This document shows, piece after piece, positions 52,952 to 62,385 of a stretch of DNA of 64,000 bases. The position numbers and the translations under genes are program-made. Source of the DNA: Isosphaeraceae bacterium (GTDB lineage Bacteria; Planctomycetota; Planctomycetia; Isosphaerales; Isosphaeraceae); the NCBI GenBank assembly GCA_021324445.1, contig JAJPJC010000152.1, positions 32,246 to 96,245 of the forward strand, given 5' to 3'. Below the pieces are notes generated by a model. The model saw only the letters and a list, made by a program, of their open reading frames with translations. It was not told the origin of the DNA and did no database searches. Every line of letters starts with the position of its first letter. Within the stretch, counting starts at the first letter, position 1.

Positions 52952-54277
52952 ATGCTCACAGTCGGCCGAGGTCAGTCGCAATCGTGTGCAGGTGTGACGC
53001 GCCGGGACTTCCTGCGCGTGGGAGGATTGGGTCTCGGCGGCTGGGGATTGTCGCTGAGCGGCCTGAATGCCCGGGAGACGGGCCGCGGGAACCGCGAGCG
53101 ATCGGCGATCCTGCTCCTGCTGGTGGGCGGTCCCAGCCAGCTCGAGACGTTCGACCCCAAGCCGGGCGCGCCGGCGGAGATCCGTGGCCCATTCGACTCG
53201 ATCGCGACGCGGTGCCCCGGCGTGCGGATTTCGGAGCACCTCCCCCGCCTGGCAGCGCGACTGGACCGCGTGGCGATCGTCCGATCGGTCCACCACGACG
53301 CGGCGCCGATCCATGAGACAGGGTACCAGTTGCTCCAGACCGGTCGCCTCTGTCGGGCGGGCGAGGAATGGCCGCACTTGGGCTCCTGGGTCGCGAAGCT
53401 CCAGGGGATCCCGCGCGATCTTCCCCCGTTCCTGGTCCTGCCTGGTCCGATCTCCAGCACCGGAGTGAACATCCCCCACGGCCAGTCGGCCGGTTGGCTG
53501 GGTTCGGCGTTCGACCCGTTCCACCTGGCCGCGGACCCGGCCGCCGCCGACTTCGACCCTCAGGGGGTCCTGGATCGCGCGCGGGCGTTCCTCGACGCGG
53601 CCGTGGAGCCTCACGAGTCCAGCCGCGAATCGGTCCTCACCAGGTTTCCCACATCGGAAGCCGATCGGATCTTCAGCCGGGCCGGCCGCAATGCCTTCGA
53701 CCTCGGCCAGGAGCGCGAGGCAGTCCGCGATGCGTATGGCCGCACGACGTTCGGGCAGAGCTGCCTGTTAGCCCGCCGGCTGGTCGAGGCGGGCGTGCGC
53801 CTGGTCACGGTCAACATGTTCGAGACGGTCTTCAACCAGGTGACGTGGGACTGCCACGGCGTATCGCCGTTCAGCACGCTCGACGACTATGCCCGCGACC
53901 TGCTGCCGACGTTCGATCGGGCCTTCGCCGCGTTGCTGGAGGACCTGGAGCGCTCGGGGCGGCTGGAGTCGACCCTGGTCCTCGCGGCCGGCGAGTTCGG
54001 CCGCACGCCCCGGATCAACGCGGCCGGGGGCCGCGACCACTGGCCGGGCGTCTGGAGCGTGCTGCTGGCCGGCGGCGGCATCCAGGGCGGGCAGGTTGTC
54101 GGCTCCAGCGATGCCCACGCCGCCGCCCCCGCCGACCGGCCGGTCACCCTCCCCGATCTCGTCGCCTCGATCGACCACAGCCTCGGCATCGACGCGAGTC
54201 AGTACGTCACGCGGCCCGACGGCCAATCCCACGCACTCGTCGAGGATGGGAAACCGATTCAAGAACTGTTCGTATGA
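52952..54277 (+). CDS. DUF1501 protein, Tat-exported
   Basis: 441 residues from ATG 52952, preferred because GGAGGA lies just upstream; ATG 52919 is open too. A twin-arginine signal (VTRRDFLRVGGLGLGGWGLS) predicts export in folded form. The DUF1501 core (sulfatase/alkaline-phosphatase-like) is shown by LLVGGPSQLETFDPKPGAPA, IVRSVHHDAAPIHETGYQ, DYARDLLPTFDRAFAALLED and AAGEFGRTPRINAAGGRDHW with conserved Asp/His residues. DUF1501 genes usually sit beside a DUF1549/DUF1553 cytochrome gene in planctomycetes; here that partner is absent. Confidence 0.9.
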   Translation: MLTVGRGQSQSCAGVTRRDFLRVGGLGLGGWGLSLSGLNARETGRGNRERSAILLLLVGGPSQLETFDPKPGAPAEIRGPFDSIATRCPGVRISEHLPRLAARLDRVAIVRSVHHDAAPIHETGYQLLQTGRLCRAGEEWPHLGSWVAKLQGIPRDLPPFLVLPGPISSTGVNIPHGQSAGWLGSAFDPFHLAADPAAADFDPQGVLDRARAFLDAAVEPHESSRESVLTRFPTSEADRIFSRAGRNAFDLGQEREAVRDAYGRTTFGQSCLLARRLVEAGVRLVTVNMFETVFNQVTWDCHGVSPFSTLDDYARDLLPTFDRAFAALLEDLERSGRLESTLVLAAGEFGRTPRINAAGGRDHWPGVWSVLLAGGGIQGGQVVGSSDAHAAAPADRPVTLPDLVASIDHSLGIDASQYVTRPDGQSHALVEDGKPIQELFV

Positions 54278-54455
54278 GCTCATCCAGTGGCGACTCGCTC
54301 CGTCGATGCCTCACGGCTCATCGCGAAGGGCATCGAATGGGGTGGAGGGCCGGAGCCTGGGGTCAATCCCGGCCAGAGGTTTCGTCATGGCGGAGAAGGC
54401 CAAAGCCCGACCAGACCATCGACCTCGGACGTGATCCCGGAGCCGGGAGCAGGCG

Positions 54456-54659
54456 ATGTACCAGGCCAACCTGCCCAGGTGGGTGCAGGAGCACGAGGGG
54501 GCGCATGTCCTGATCCAGAATGACAAGGTCGTCGGCTTCGACCCGACACGTGACGAAGCCCTCGCGGCCGGTTACGCCCGGTTTGGCGTCGTTCCGCTCT
54601 TCGTCAAAGAGATCGCGGCAAGAGAACCAGTCTACCAGATACCCAACGCACTCCTCTGA
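54456..54659 (+). CDS. DUF5678-like small protein
   Basis: 67 residues. MYQANLPRWVQEHEGAHVLI, then DKVVGFDPTRDEALAAGYAR and FGVVPLFVKEI, resembling DUF5678 small proteins. ATG with GGGAG 6 bases upstream. The stop overlaps the next start (TGATG), so the two are translationally coupled. Role unknown; such proteins are common beside aspartic-protease-like genes, none of which is seen here. Confidence 0.65.
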   Translation: MYQANLPRWVQEHEGAHVLIQNDKVVGFDPTRDEALAAGYARFGVVPLFVKEIAAREPVYQIPNALL

Positions 54660-55045
54660 TGCCCCTGATCCGCGTTCCGATCGGAGTGGAGGCGATGCGG
54701 CGCCTGCGTTTCAAGCTCGGGACGCTGATGATCGTCGTGCTCCTGATGGGCGGAGTCCTGGGCTGGGGCGTGGAGATGCGCCGACGGTCTGCAAACTACC
54801 GCGGGCAGATGTTGTACCATAGGCAAGAAGAACTACGATGCCACAGGGACGTCGCCCGGATCTTTGCCTGCGGTGCCTGGGTTGGCTTCACGCCGGAGGA
54901 GAACCGAGCGATCCTGATGGAGTTCGCCAAACCATGGCGGGAGCGAGCCCAGTATCACCGCCGGATGAAGGAGAAGTATGGGCGAGCGGCGGGTCACCCG
55001 TGGGAGCGGGTTGAGCCCGACCCGCCCGAACCCGAAGCGGAATGA
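54659..55045 (+). CDS. Small membrane protein, coupled to DUF5678-like gene
   Basis: 128 residues from the overlapping ATG 54659, or 116 from ATG 54695. The MRRLRFKLGTLMIVVLLMGG then VLGWGVEMRRRS segment is a basic start followed by one membrane helix, a pattern seen repeatedly in planctomycete small membrane proteins. The rest is charged and helical with an acidic Pro/Glu tail (PDPPEPEAE). Function unknown. Confidence 0.6.
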   Translation: MPLIRVPIGVEAMRRLRFKLGTLMIVVLLMGGVLGWGVEMRRRSANYRGQMLYHRQEELRCHRDVARIFACGAWVGFTPEENRAILMEFAKPWRERAQYHRRMKEKYGRAAGHPWERVEPDPPEPEAE

Positions 55046-55115
55046 CGGGCGGTGACCGCTTCGTAGCGGTCTTCTGGGCGAACTTCGTACCATTTGCCGC
55101 GGACTTCTTCTCCAT

Positions 55116-56600
55116 TCACCGCGCTGCGGCCTTTGCGACGTCGGGCTTGTAGCCCGGCGCGGCGAAGAAGTTCCGCAGGAGTTTGCCGTCGGCGAGGTTC
55201 CAGAGCCGGACGTCGCCGTCCCAGCTCCCCGTGGCCAGGGTCTTGCCGTCGCGTGAGACGGCCAGGGCGTAGATCCAATCCTGGTGGCCCTGGAGCTTCC
55301 GCAGGGAGGATCCTGTGGACTTGAAGACGTGGACGGCCTTGTCGGCGCTACAGGCGACCAGGGTCTGGCCGTCGGGCGCGTAGCGGAGCCGGAAGACCGT
55401 GCCTCCAAAACCGCCCATCTCGCGGACTTGCCGGCCGTCATTGTCGGGGTTCCAGATCCGGATCCGGCTGTCCTCGCCACCGCTGGCGACCGACTTGCCG
55501 TCGGGCGCGAAGGCGATGGTATAAACCGGCTGGGCATGGCCGGGGAAGGTCACCAGCGATTCCTTCTTCTCCAGGTCGAAGACCTTGCAGGTCTTGTCGC
55601 GGCTGGCGCTGGCCAGCCGCTTGCCGTCGGGGCTGAAGGCGATGGCGAAGATCCAATCGGCGTGGTCCTCGATCTGCGCGAGCGTCTTGCCGGTCTCGAT
55701 CTCGAAGACCCGGATGGTGCGGTCGGCGCCCGCCGTGGCGACGCGCTTGCTGTCGGGGCTGAAGGCGACGGCGAAGACGACGTCCTGGGTCTCGACCAGG
55801 TCGCGCACCGGCTTCCCCCCTCCGCCCGGTTCGGCCAGCCAGAGCCTGGCCACCCCGAAGATCCCCGGGTCGCCGCTGGCGGTCGCCAGGTACTTGCCGT
55901 CCGGGCTGGTGGCGATGTCATAGATCCGTTCGGCCAGCCCGGTCAGCCGGCGGGCCAGGGAACCGTCCGCCGTCTTCCAGACGGTGATCTCATGATAACC
56001 GGATGCGGCGACGGTCGACCCATCCTGGCTGAACTCCAGCGCGGTGATCGGCACGGTCACCGGGTAGGACGCGGGGATGCGGACCGCCTGGGTCTTCCGG
56101 AGCAGGATCGTCCAGTCCTCCGTCGGGGCGTTGCCATCGTACTTGGCCCCTTCCGCGACCCAGCGCTCGATGGTGGCGATCTTCTCGGCGGGGAGTGGGT
56201 CCTGCTTGTAGGGCATCCGCGGCTCGCCGCCGGGCCGGATCAGCTCGATCAGGTTGCTCTCGTCGGGCTTCCCCGGCTCGAGCGTGATGCCTTCCCCCTG
56301 CTGGCCCCCCTTGGCGAACTGGGCGAAGGTGGTCATGACGTACTTGCTCTCCGACTTCCGCGGGTTGTGGCAGGCGATGCAGTTCTCGACCAGGATCGGG
56401 GCCACGTCGCGCATGAAGCTGACCGGCTTCGTCGCGGCCGGTTTCGACGCGGAGGCGCCGGCCTTGAGCTGAGAGGGTCCTGTCGCCGGCTTCGTCTGGG
56501 CTTGCGGCTTGGCGTCGTCGCCTCGACTCGGCGCGAGGATGCAGAGGGCCATTCCGAGGGTGATCAGGGCCGAGGCGGGACGGGACAGCGCGCGCGACAT
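55116..56600 (-). CDS. Planctomycete cytochrome c plus WD40 propeller protein
   Basis: 494 residues from ATG 56600 (with GGGAGAA upstream and a signal peptide LITLGMALCILAPSRGDD); an ATG at 56648 overlapping the upstream stop is also in frame. The N-terminal planctomycete cytochrome c domain has one haem site in APILVENCIACHNPRKSES and a PSC1-type tail (GGEPRMPYKQDPLPAEKIAT). It is followed by about seven WD40 blades (for example DWIFAIAFSPDGKRLASASR, VYTIAFAPDGKSVASGGEDS). Secreted. It is translationally coupled to the PPC-domain gene, a pairing often seen in planctomycetes. Confidence 0.9.
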   Translation of the reverse strand: MSRALSRPASALITLGMALCILAPSRGDDAKPQAQTKPATGPSQLKAGASASKPAATKPVSFMRDVAPILVENCIACHNPRKSESKYVMTTFAQFAKGGQQGEGITLEPGKPDESNLIELIRPGGEPRMPYKQDPLPAEKIATIERWVAEGAKYDGNAPTEDWTILLRKTQAVRIPASYPVTVPITALEFSQDGSTVAASGYHEITVWKTADGSLARRLTGLAERIYDIATSPDGKYLATASGDPGIFGVARLWLAEPGGGGKPVRDLVETQDVVFAVAFSPDSKRVATAGADRTIRVFEIETGKTLAQIEDHADWIFAIAFSPDGKRLASASRDKTCKVFDLEKKESLVTFPGHAQPVYTIAFAPDGKSVASGGEDSRIRIWNPDNDGRQVREMGGFGGTVFRLRYAPDGQTLVACSADKAVHVFKSTGSSLRKLQGHQDWIYALAVSRDGKTLATGSWDGDVRLWNLADGKLLRNFFAAPGYKPDVAKAAAR

Positions 56601-56644
56601 CGTGGGGATTCTCCCTGGGCTAGTCGGGTTCTGGACGTCGGAGG

Positions 56645-58990
56645 TCATTTCGAGGGGAGGACCTTGATTGCCAGTGGTGTTGGTGGGACCGGGTAATCTT
56701 TCTTCTGGACCTGGAACGCCAGGGCGACCTGGGCGCCGGTCGAGCCCGCCGGCGCCTTCGGTTCGGCGACGATCTTGACGACGAAGCTGGCCGCACCGGC
56801 GGGGACCGTGACCGGATCCGCCTTCAGCCCGGCGGGCAGTCCGTTGACCCGGACGGTCACCGGCTCGTTGAAAGTCCCCTTGCGGGAAACCTTCCCCTTG
56901 AGCTCGACCGTTGTGCCGGCCTTCACATCGATGCTGGACGCAGCCAGCTCCAGCGCGGCGGGCCGCACCACCGTCAGGGCCACGACCGGCACGGCGATCG
57001 TCCGCTCGGCGTTGCCGATCTTCCCCTTGGCTTGCAAGGCGACGGTCGTCGTACCCAGGGCCGCCGCCAGCGCCGCCTGCACCCGGACATTCCCCTCGGT
57101 CGCCTTCTCGGCGAGCTTGTCTCCCGGTACGCTTAGACCCGGCGGCAAGGGGAGCGCTGCGATCGCCAGTGCCCCGTCGGCCCCCTTGGACCGGACCACC
57201 TTGACCGGCACTGTCGCGCCGAAGCCCTGCGCGACCTCGATCGGGGCGGTGGGCGCGTCCAGCGTCACGGGCGTAGGCAGGGCGGGCGCCGCGAACAGGC
57301 CGTACTGAGTCATCGTGTTCGTCGCCAGGTTCGACTGCTGGGCGAAGACGATGGACTTGATCGCCGTGCGCTCGATCAGTCCGCTGGACCCCTGCCCGCG
57401 GGCGACCAGCTTGAGGGGTGCGGCGGGGAACCGGGCGTCGGCCGCGGCCGTGAGCGACAAGACACCGGCCGTCTGGCCCGCGGCGATCGTGCCGGGGCGG
57501 ACCGACAGGCCGGCGGGCGGGTCGACCACAGTCACCGTGATCGGACCTGTGTAACCCTTGCGCTTGACGGTCACGCCGACCGCAGCGGTGCCCCCCCGGG
57601 GGACGCTGACCTGGGCGTCATTGACCAGCAGCTCGAAGTCGGGAGTCAAGGGTTCGGCCACGATCCGATACGGGAAGCCGACGCCGCCGCGGCGCTCCAG
57701 GTCGCGGATCACCACGGTAACCTCATTCGTCCCGCCAGGGACGGTCAGCTCCGGGGCCGGGTCGGGATAGACGAGGGACTGCGGCATGCCACCCTTGGGC
57801 GGGAGCGGGATCGTGGTGTCGTCGGCATTGGCGATCAGCGCGGCGTTGCGGCCCTCGATGCGGAGCACGGCATCGAGCGCCGAGCCCAGCTCGTAGGCCT
57901 GCACCTTGATTCGCAGCCGGGAACCGGGCGTGACCTCCAGCGCGAACCGATCCTCGTCGCCGGGTGGATCGATCCGACCATTGAAGACGACCGGCGCGAC
58001 GGCACGCACCGGCGGCGCCGTTGCCGACGCCGGCTCGCGCAGCTCCGGGTACGACGAGACCACCAACGGCGGTAGCGACTCAAGGTCAAAGTCCGGTTCT
58101 CCCGGCCTGGTCGCGCTGATCATCGCCGCGGTGACCCGTGGGTGGAACAGGTCCGTCCCGAACGGCACGGTCAGGCCCGCGGCGGCGATCGCGATGCCAG
58201 GAAGCGTCCCGCCGCGCAGCTCCAGTCCGACCGTCTCTCCCAGTCGTCCTCCCATCGGGTAGATCTCCTCCGCGATCGGCACGGCGCCGATCAGGAGACG
58301 ATAGACCGGCCGGCCCGCCCCCTGGTAGCGCGAATCCGAGATCTCGACGACGTACTCGGTGTCCTCGGGGAGCACGGCGGTCAGCCGGGCGTCGATCAAG
58401 AGGCCCGGAGTATCCTCGGCCGAAGCGACATAGGCGCGGGTGGCCCCCGCGGTCGTCAAGCGGATCGTCGGGTCGATCCCCGATCCGATCCGGGCACACT
58501 GGGCATCGATGACCAGCCGTTGTCCCTTCCGGCCATGGAAGCGGAAGAAGTCGACGTCGTTGTCCGGGACCTGCCCCTCGACGACCAGAGGCGGCTCGGG
58601 GAGCGCCTGGGCCGCTTCGAAGACGCTGTTGTCTTCCTTCTCCGCGACCTGCCGGAGCTGGCCGACCGCGAAGAGGAACGGGTTGGAGATCCCGTCCTCG
58701 GTCTGCACCCGCACCGGGTAGACCCCCACCGCGACATTCGAGTCGACCACCAGGTTGACTTTCCAGCTCGCGGCATCTCCCTTCGGCGCGGGGTCCTTGA
58801 GCTGAAAGCCAAACGGCGCGATCAGTCGGGGGCTGCCTGTCAGATTGGAGCCGCTGACGGCGACCTCCGTGGCCGAGCCTCGCTGGACGCCGGACGGCAC
58901 GATATTGCTGATCTGCGGCGGGGCCGCCAGCACCGTAGGACCCAGCAGCAGGCCCATCACCGGGAACAGGCCGATCGTCGGGCGTCTCAT
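56645..58990 (-). CDS. Secreted PPC-domain protein with Ig-like and cadherin-like modules
   Basis: 781 residues from ATG 58990, which opens a signal peptide (MRRPTIGLFPVMGLLLGPTV). Next comes an IPT/TIG-like segment (ISNIVPSGVQRGSATEVAVS), then pre-peptidase C-terminal (PPC) modules (VPDNDVDFFRFHGRKGQRLV, DPTIRLTTA; IDPPGDEDRFALEVTPGSRL), and several beta-sandwich repeats (TVPAGAASFVVKIVAEPKAP, and LPAGLKADPVT). Its stop overlaps the next ATG (ATGA at 56645-56648), so it is translationally coupled to the cytochrome/WD40 gene. Extracellular binding or scaffold role likely. Confidence 0.87.
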   Translation of the reverse strand: MRRPTIGLFPVMGLLLGPTVLAAPPQISNIVPSGVQRGSATEVAVSGSNLTGSPRLIAPFGFQLKDPAPKGDAASWKVNLVVDSNVAVGVYPVRVQTEDGISNPFLFAVGQLRQVAEKEDNSVFEAAQALPEPPLVVEGQVPDNDVDFFRFHGRKGQRLVIDAQCARIGSGIDPTIRLTTAGATRAYVASAEDTPGLLIDARLTAVLPEDTEYVVEISDSRYQGAGRPVYRLLIGAVPIAEEIYPMGGRLGETVGLELRGGTLPGIAIAAAGLTVPFGTDLFHPRVTAAMISATRPGEPDFDLESLPPLVVSSYPELREPASATAPPVRAVAPVVFNGRIDPPGDEDRFALEVTPGSRLRIKVQAYELGSALDAVLRIEGRNAALIANADDTTIPLPPKGGMPQSLVYPDPAPELTVPGGTNEVTVVIRDLERRGGVGFPYRIVAEPLTPDFELLVNDAQVSVPRGGTAAVGVTVKRKGYTGPITVTVVDPPAGLSVRPGTIAAGQTAGVLSLTAAADARFPAAPLKLVARGQGSSGLIERTAIKSIVFAQQSNLATNTMTQYGLFAAPALPTPVTLDAPTAPIEVAQGFGATVPVKVVRSKGADGALAIAALPLPPGLSVPGDKLAEKATEGNVRVQAALAAALGTTTVALQAKGKIGNAERTIAVPVVALTVVRPAALELAASSIDVKAGTTVELKGKVSRKGTFNEPVTVRVNGLPAGLKADPVTVPAGAASFVVKIVAEPKAPAGSTGAQVALAFQVQKKDYPVPPTPLAIKVLPSK

Positions 58991-59158
58991 GGTGGGAATC
59001 TCGTGCGAGTCGATCGCGAGGGTGGCGCGGCTCGGGTCCAGGGGGAGCAGGCAGGTCCTTGCCAGTGGGCGCTTCTCATCCGTCGCGGGAAGATTCAACA
59101 CCTTAACCGTCGCAAGGCTGGGGGGCTTTGTCAAGCGGGCTTCGGCACCCGGCTTCCG

Positions 59159-59603
59159 TCACTCGTCGTCGGGTGGCCGAGGAGGGGCACCATCGAGGAT
59201 CAGGGCCCGGCGGAGATTGATCAGGCCCTCCCGATTCAGTACCATGACCGCGACGGTCGCGCGCCCAATGGCGGTCGATCCCTCGATCCTCAGGAAAGAA
59301 ATCCTGACTCCAGGCGAAATGGTCGCTCCAATGGTCCTTTCGGGGATGAAACAAGCGGACGGGCGCGCCGGTAAGCGGGTCGCCGCGCTTTGTCTTGGAG
59401 GACTGGCAGTTGTTGCACCCTTGACAGGCCAACGCCGCGTTCTTGAACTCCGTTTTCCCACCGTCACAGACCGGCACGATATGATCAACCGAATGTCGGG
59501 GGATGAGCGAGTGCGATTGCGGCATCCGGCAGTATTCGCAGCGGTGGCGAGCACGCTGGGCGACTCGGGTCCTGAGCCGCTCCGGGATTCGGTGCTCAGC
59601 CAT
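59159..59603 (-). pseudogene. HNH endonuclease, one-base frameshift
   Basis: From ATG 59603 the frame encodes an HNH nuclease: RHRCEYCRMPQSHSLIPRH, SVDHIVPVCDGGKTEFKNAA and LACQGCNNCQSSKTKRG (zinc and His ligands). After FHPRKDHWSDHFAWSQD it leaves the expected sequence, whereas the next frame carries FLRIEGSTAIGRATVAVMVL and NREGLINLRRALILDG, the usual family end, to a stop at 59159. Deleting one base from the A/T run at about 59295-59300 rejoins both parts. The original frame instead continues to 59103 with unrelated sequence. Either decayed or a sequence error. It overlaps the preceding small gene by 8 bp. Confidence 0.7.
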
Positions 59604-60019
59604 GATTCCGAACCGCGACGTCGGGGTGCTTCAACACCTCGGCGAGCGAGGTGGCGCGCAGCTTCGCGAGCTCAGACAGCAACCCCAAGCGTTCCGCTTG
59701 CAGGCACTCCATCTCATTGGTCATGCGAATCAATTCCCGGTGCTCCGGACTGTCTGGGATGAGCGTCTCCTCCTGGGCGCTTGGCCACCAGGTGATCATA
59801 TCGCCGCCAGAAATCCTTGGTGAGCCGCGGCACGAGCTGGTTGTGCTGGCGGAGGAGTCCCTGCTCGCGCGTGGCCGCCGGGGCGGGTTTGTGTCCGGAC
59901 TTCGGCGAGACGAGGAATCCGGGCCGCGCCAGCAGCAAGAGGGCGACCAGGGCGGCCGATGCAGCCATCGCCGTAATCATGACGAGAACCTCCAGGGCGC
60001 CCAGGGACGCGCCCGTCAT
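59596..60019 (-). pseudogene. Small membrane protein gene, one-base frameshift
   Basis: From ATG 60019 the frame reads MTGASLGALEVLVMITAMAA with a membrane helix, to RLTKDFWRRYDHLVAKR, then runs into unrelated sequence (stop 59714). In the next frame, QEETLIPDSPEHRELIRMTN, then EMECLQAERLGLLSELAKLR to NHG (stop 59596), is a plausible continuation of the same protein. One extra G in the run at 59775-59777 explains the break. Together with the HNH gene it makes two adjacent one-base frameshifts in one small operon. Confidence 0.55.
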
Positions 60020-60136
60020 TTTCTCGGTGATCCGTGGTGCCCGGGATACCATCCTCAATTAGAATCGGGTACCGTCGAATCGACAATTCGGATCGTCGCC
60101 ACGACCGGCATCGCCGACATTGAAGCGAAGAACACC

Positions 60137-60295
60137 ATGGCCACCGACCAGGCGCACAGGCCGCGTGAATCCGAAAGGACGCCTCTCCAAGAGGCGCGGC
60201 TCGATGCCATTCGCGCTCGGTGTCGTACCCCCGAGGCCCGCGCCGAGGAAGCTCGGGTCCGCGCAGCCTTCGAGCGCGAAATCGACCTCACCTGA
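60137..60295 (+). CDS. 52-residue charged hypothetical protein
   Basis: MATDQAHRPRESERTPLQEA then RLDAIRARCRTPEARAEEAR, ending VRAAFEREIDLT: a single charged helix, rich in Arg, Glu and Ala. ATG start with no strong ribosome site; the gene ends 23 bp before the molybdopterin oxidoreductase gene on the same strand and may be co-transcribed. Not recognised. Confidence 0.45.
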   Translation: MATDQAHRPRESERTPLQEARLDAIRARCRTPEARAEEARVRAAFEREIDLT

Positions 60296-60318
60296 GGACT
60301 CGCCGAGGAAACCGATCG

Positions 60319-62385
60319 ATGACGACCGTATTCAAGAACGTCTGTCCGCTCGACTGCCCCGACACGTGTAGCATGCTGGTCACGGTCCGCGACGGCGTGG
60401 CCGTCGAGTTGCGAGGCGATCCCGACCATCACTTCACGCGCGGCTTTCTCTGCCAGAAGATGGCCCGTTTTCTCGATCGGGTTTACAGCCCCGACCGGCT
60501 GATGTACCCGATGAAGCGGGTCGGGCGCAAGGGCGAAGGCCGGTTCGAGCGGATCTCCTGGGACGAGGCGCTCGCGACGATCGCCGAGCGGTTCGCGGCG
60601 ATCGCGCGGTCGGACGAGGGGCCGGAGGCCATCCTCCCCTACAGCTATTGCGGGACGATGGGGAAGCTCCAGTCGAGCAGCCTGGACCGGCGATTCTTCC
60701 ACCGCCTGGGGGCCTCGCGGCTGGACCGGACGATCTGCTCGACGGCCGGCAACGCCGGCACCGAATACACCCTCGGTCGGGGCCGGCTGGGGGCCGACCC
60801 GATGGCCGTCCCACGGTGCAAGTTCATCGTCAACTGGGGCTCCAACACGGTGAACACCAATAGCCACCTCTGGAGCCTGATGATTCAGGCCCGCAAGGCC
60901 GGCGCGACCATCGTGACGGTCGACCCCTACCGCAGCCCGACGGCCCGCCGCTCCGACTGGCACATCCAGCCGCGACCGGGCACCGACGCCGCGCTGGCTC
61001 TGGGCCTGATGCACGTCATCTGGCGCGACGGCCTCCAGGACGACGATTACCTGGGCCGGGCCACCGTCGGCGCCGACCTGCTCCGGCAACGGGTTGAAGC
61101 CGAGTACCCGCCCGAGAGGGTCGCGGCCATCACGGGGGTGGACGTGGAGACGATCACCCGGTTCGCGCACCACCTGGCGCGCGAGCAGCCGTCGTTGATC
61201 CGGCTCAACTACGGGATGCAGCGCCATGGCGGCGGCGGGATGGCCGTCCGGACGATCACCTGCCTGCCCGCGATCATCGGCTCGTGGCGCCACCACGGCG
61301 GCGGCGTGTTGATGTCGACCAGCGGCGCGTATGACTTCGCCATGGACAAGCTGACCCGCCCGCTCCTCTCGCCGGATTCTCGGATCATCAACATGAATCA
61401 GCTCGCCGAGGCGCTGGCCGGCGAGCTGCCCGGCCCGCCGGTCCGCGCGCTCTACGTCTACACCGCCAACCCGGCCGCCGTCGCACCCCAGCAGGCCAGG
61501 GTCCTGGAGGGCCTGCGCCGCGAGGACCTCTTCGTCGTCGTGCACGAGCTGTTCGCCACCGACACGGTCGACTATGCCGACATCGTCCTGCCCGCGACCT
61601 CACAGCTCGAGCACGTCGACATCCACGGCTCGTACGGCCACCACGACGTGATGTACAACCCACCGGCGATCGCGCCTCTGGGCGAGTGCCGCTCGAACAA
61701 CGACGTCTTCCGCGCCCTGGCGCAACGGCTCGGCTTCGAGCCGGAGCTCTTCCCCGACGACGAGACCTTGATCCGGGAGGTCCTCGACGGCGGTCCCAGC
61801 CTCCGGGGAATCACCCTGGAGCAGCTCAAAGCCGAGGGGGCAGTCCGGCTCAACCTCCCCGAGCTCTTCGCTCCGTTCGCCGACGGCGTGTTCCCGACCC
61901 CCTCGGGCAAGTGCGAGCTCTACTCCGAGCGGATGAAGGCCGACGGCTTCGACCCGCTGCCAACCTACATCCCGCCTCATGAAGACCCGCTCACCCAGCC
62001 CGACCTGGCCGCGCGCTATCCCCTCCAGTTGCTCAGCCCGCCCCGGCCCCAGTTCGTGAACTCGACCTTCGCCAACTCGCCCCGCCACCGGACCGCGGCC
62101 GGCGATCCCACGATCGAGCTCGCCGACGAGGACGCCCGGGCGCGCGGGCTGGCCGACGGCGATTGGGTCGAAGTCTACAACGACCGCGGCCAGTTTCGGG
62201 CCCGCGTCTCCTTGAGCGGCAGCGTCCGGCCCGGCGTGGCCGTCGCCACCGGCATCTACTGGAACAAGCTCGTGCCGGGCGGATGCAACGTCAACAGCAC
62301 CTCGTCGAGTGCCCTGGCCGACATGGGCGGCGGCGCGACCTTCTTCGACAACCTGGTCGAGGTGCGGAGCCGCGCCGGCCTGTAA
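60319..62385 (+). CDS. Molybdopterin-dependent oxidoreductase
   Basis: 688 residues from ATG 60319 with GAGGAA upstream. Belongs to the DMSO-reductase superfamily. N-terminal iron-sulfur segment NVCPLDCPDTCSMLV, with a fourth Cys in RGFLCQKMARFLDR, which fits a [4Fe-4S] cluster. Cofactor-binding blocks follow: DEALATIAERFAAI, CGTMGKLQSSSLDRRFFHRL, NWGSNTVNTNSHLWSLM and VTVDPYRSPTARRSDWHIQP. The C-terminal dinucleotide-binding domain is NSTFANSPRHRTAAGDPTIE to GGGATFFDNLVEV. There is no Tat signal, so it is probably cytoplasmic. Substrate unknown (formate-dehydrogenase-like and acetylene-hydratase-like enzymes share this layout). Confidence 0.9.
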   Translation: MTTVFKNVCPLDCPDTCSMLVTVRDGVAVELRGDPDHHFTRGFLCQKMARFLDRVYSPDRLMYPMKRVGRKGEGRFERISWDEALATIAERFAAIARSDEGPEAILPYSYCGTMGKLQSSSLDRRFFHRLGASRLDRTICSTAGNAGTEYTLGRGRLGADPMAVPRCKFIVNWGSNTVNTNSHLWSLMIQARKAGATIVTVDPYRSPTARRSDWHIQPRPGTDAALALGLMHVIWRDGLQDDDYLGRATVGADLLRQRVEAEYPPERVAAITGVDVETITRFAHHLAREQPSLIRLNYGMQRHGGGGMAVRTITCLPAIIGSWRHHGGGVLMSTSGAYDFAMDKLTRPLLSPDSRIINMNQLAEALAGELPGPPVRALYVYTANPAAVAPQQARVLEGLRREDLFVVVHELFATDTVDYADIVLPATSQLEHVDIHGSYGHHDVMYNPPAIAPLGECRSNNDVFRALAQRLGFEPELFPDDETLIREVLDGGPSLRGITLEQLKAEGAVRLNLPELFAPFADGVFPTPSGKCELYSERMKADGFDPLPTYIPPHEDPLTQPDLAARYPLQLLSPPRPQFVNSTFANSPRHRTAAGDPTIELADEDARARGLADGDWVEVYNDRGQFRARVSLSGSVRPGVAVATGIYWNKLVPGGCNVNSTSSSALADMGGGATFFDNLVEVRSRAGL

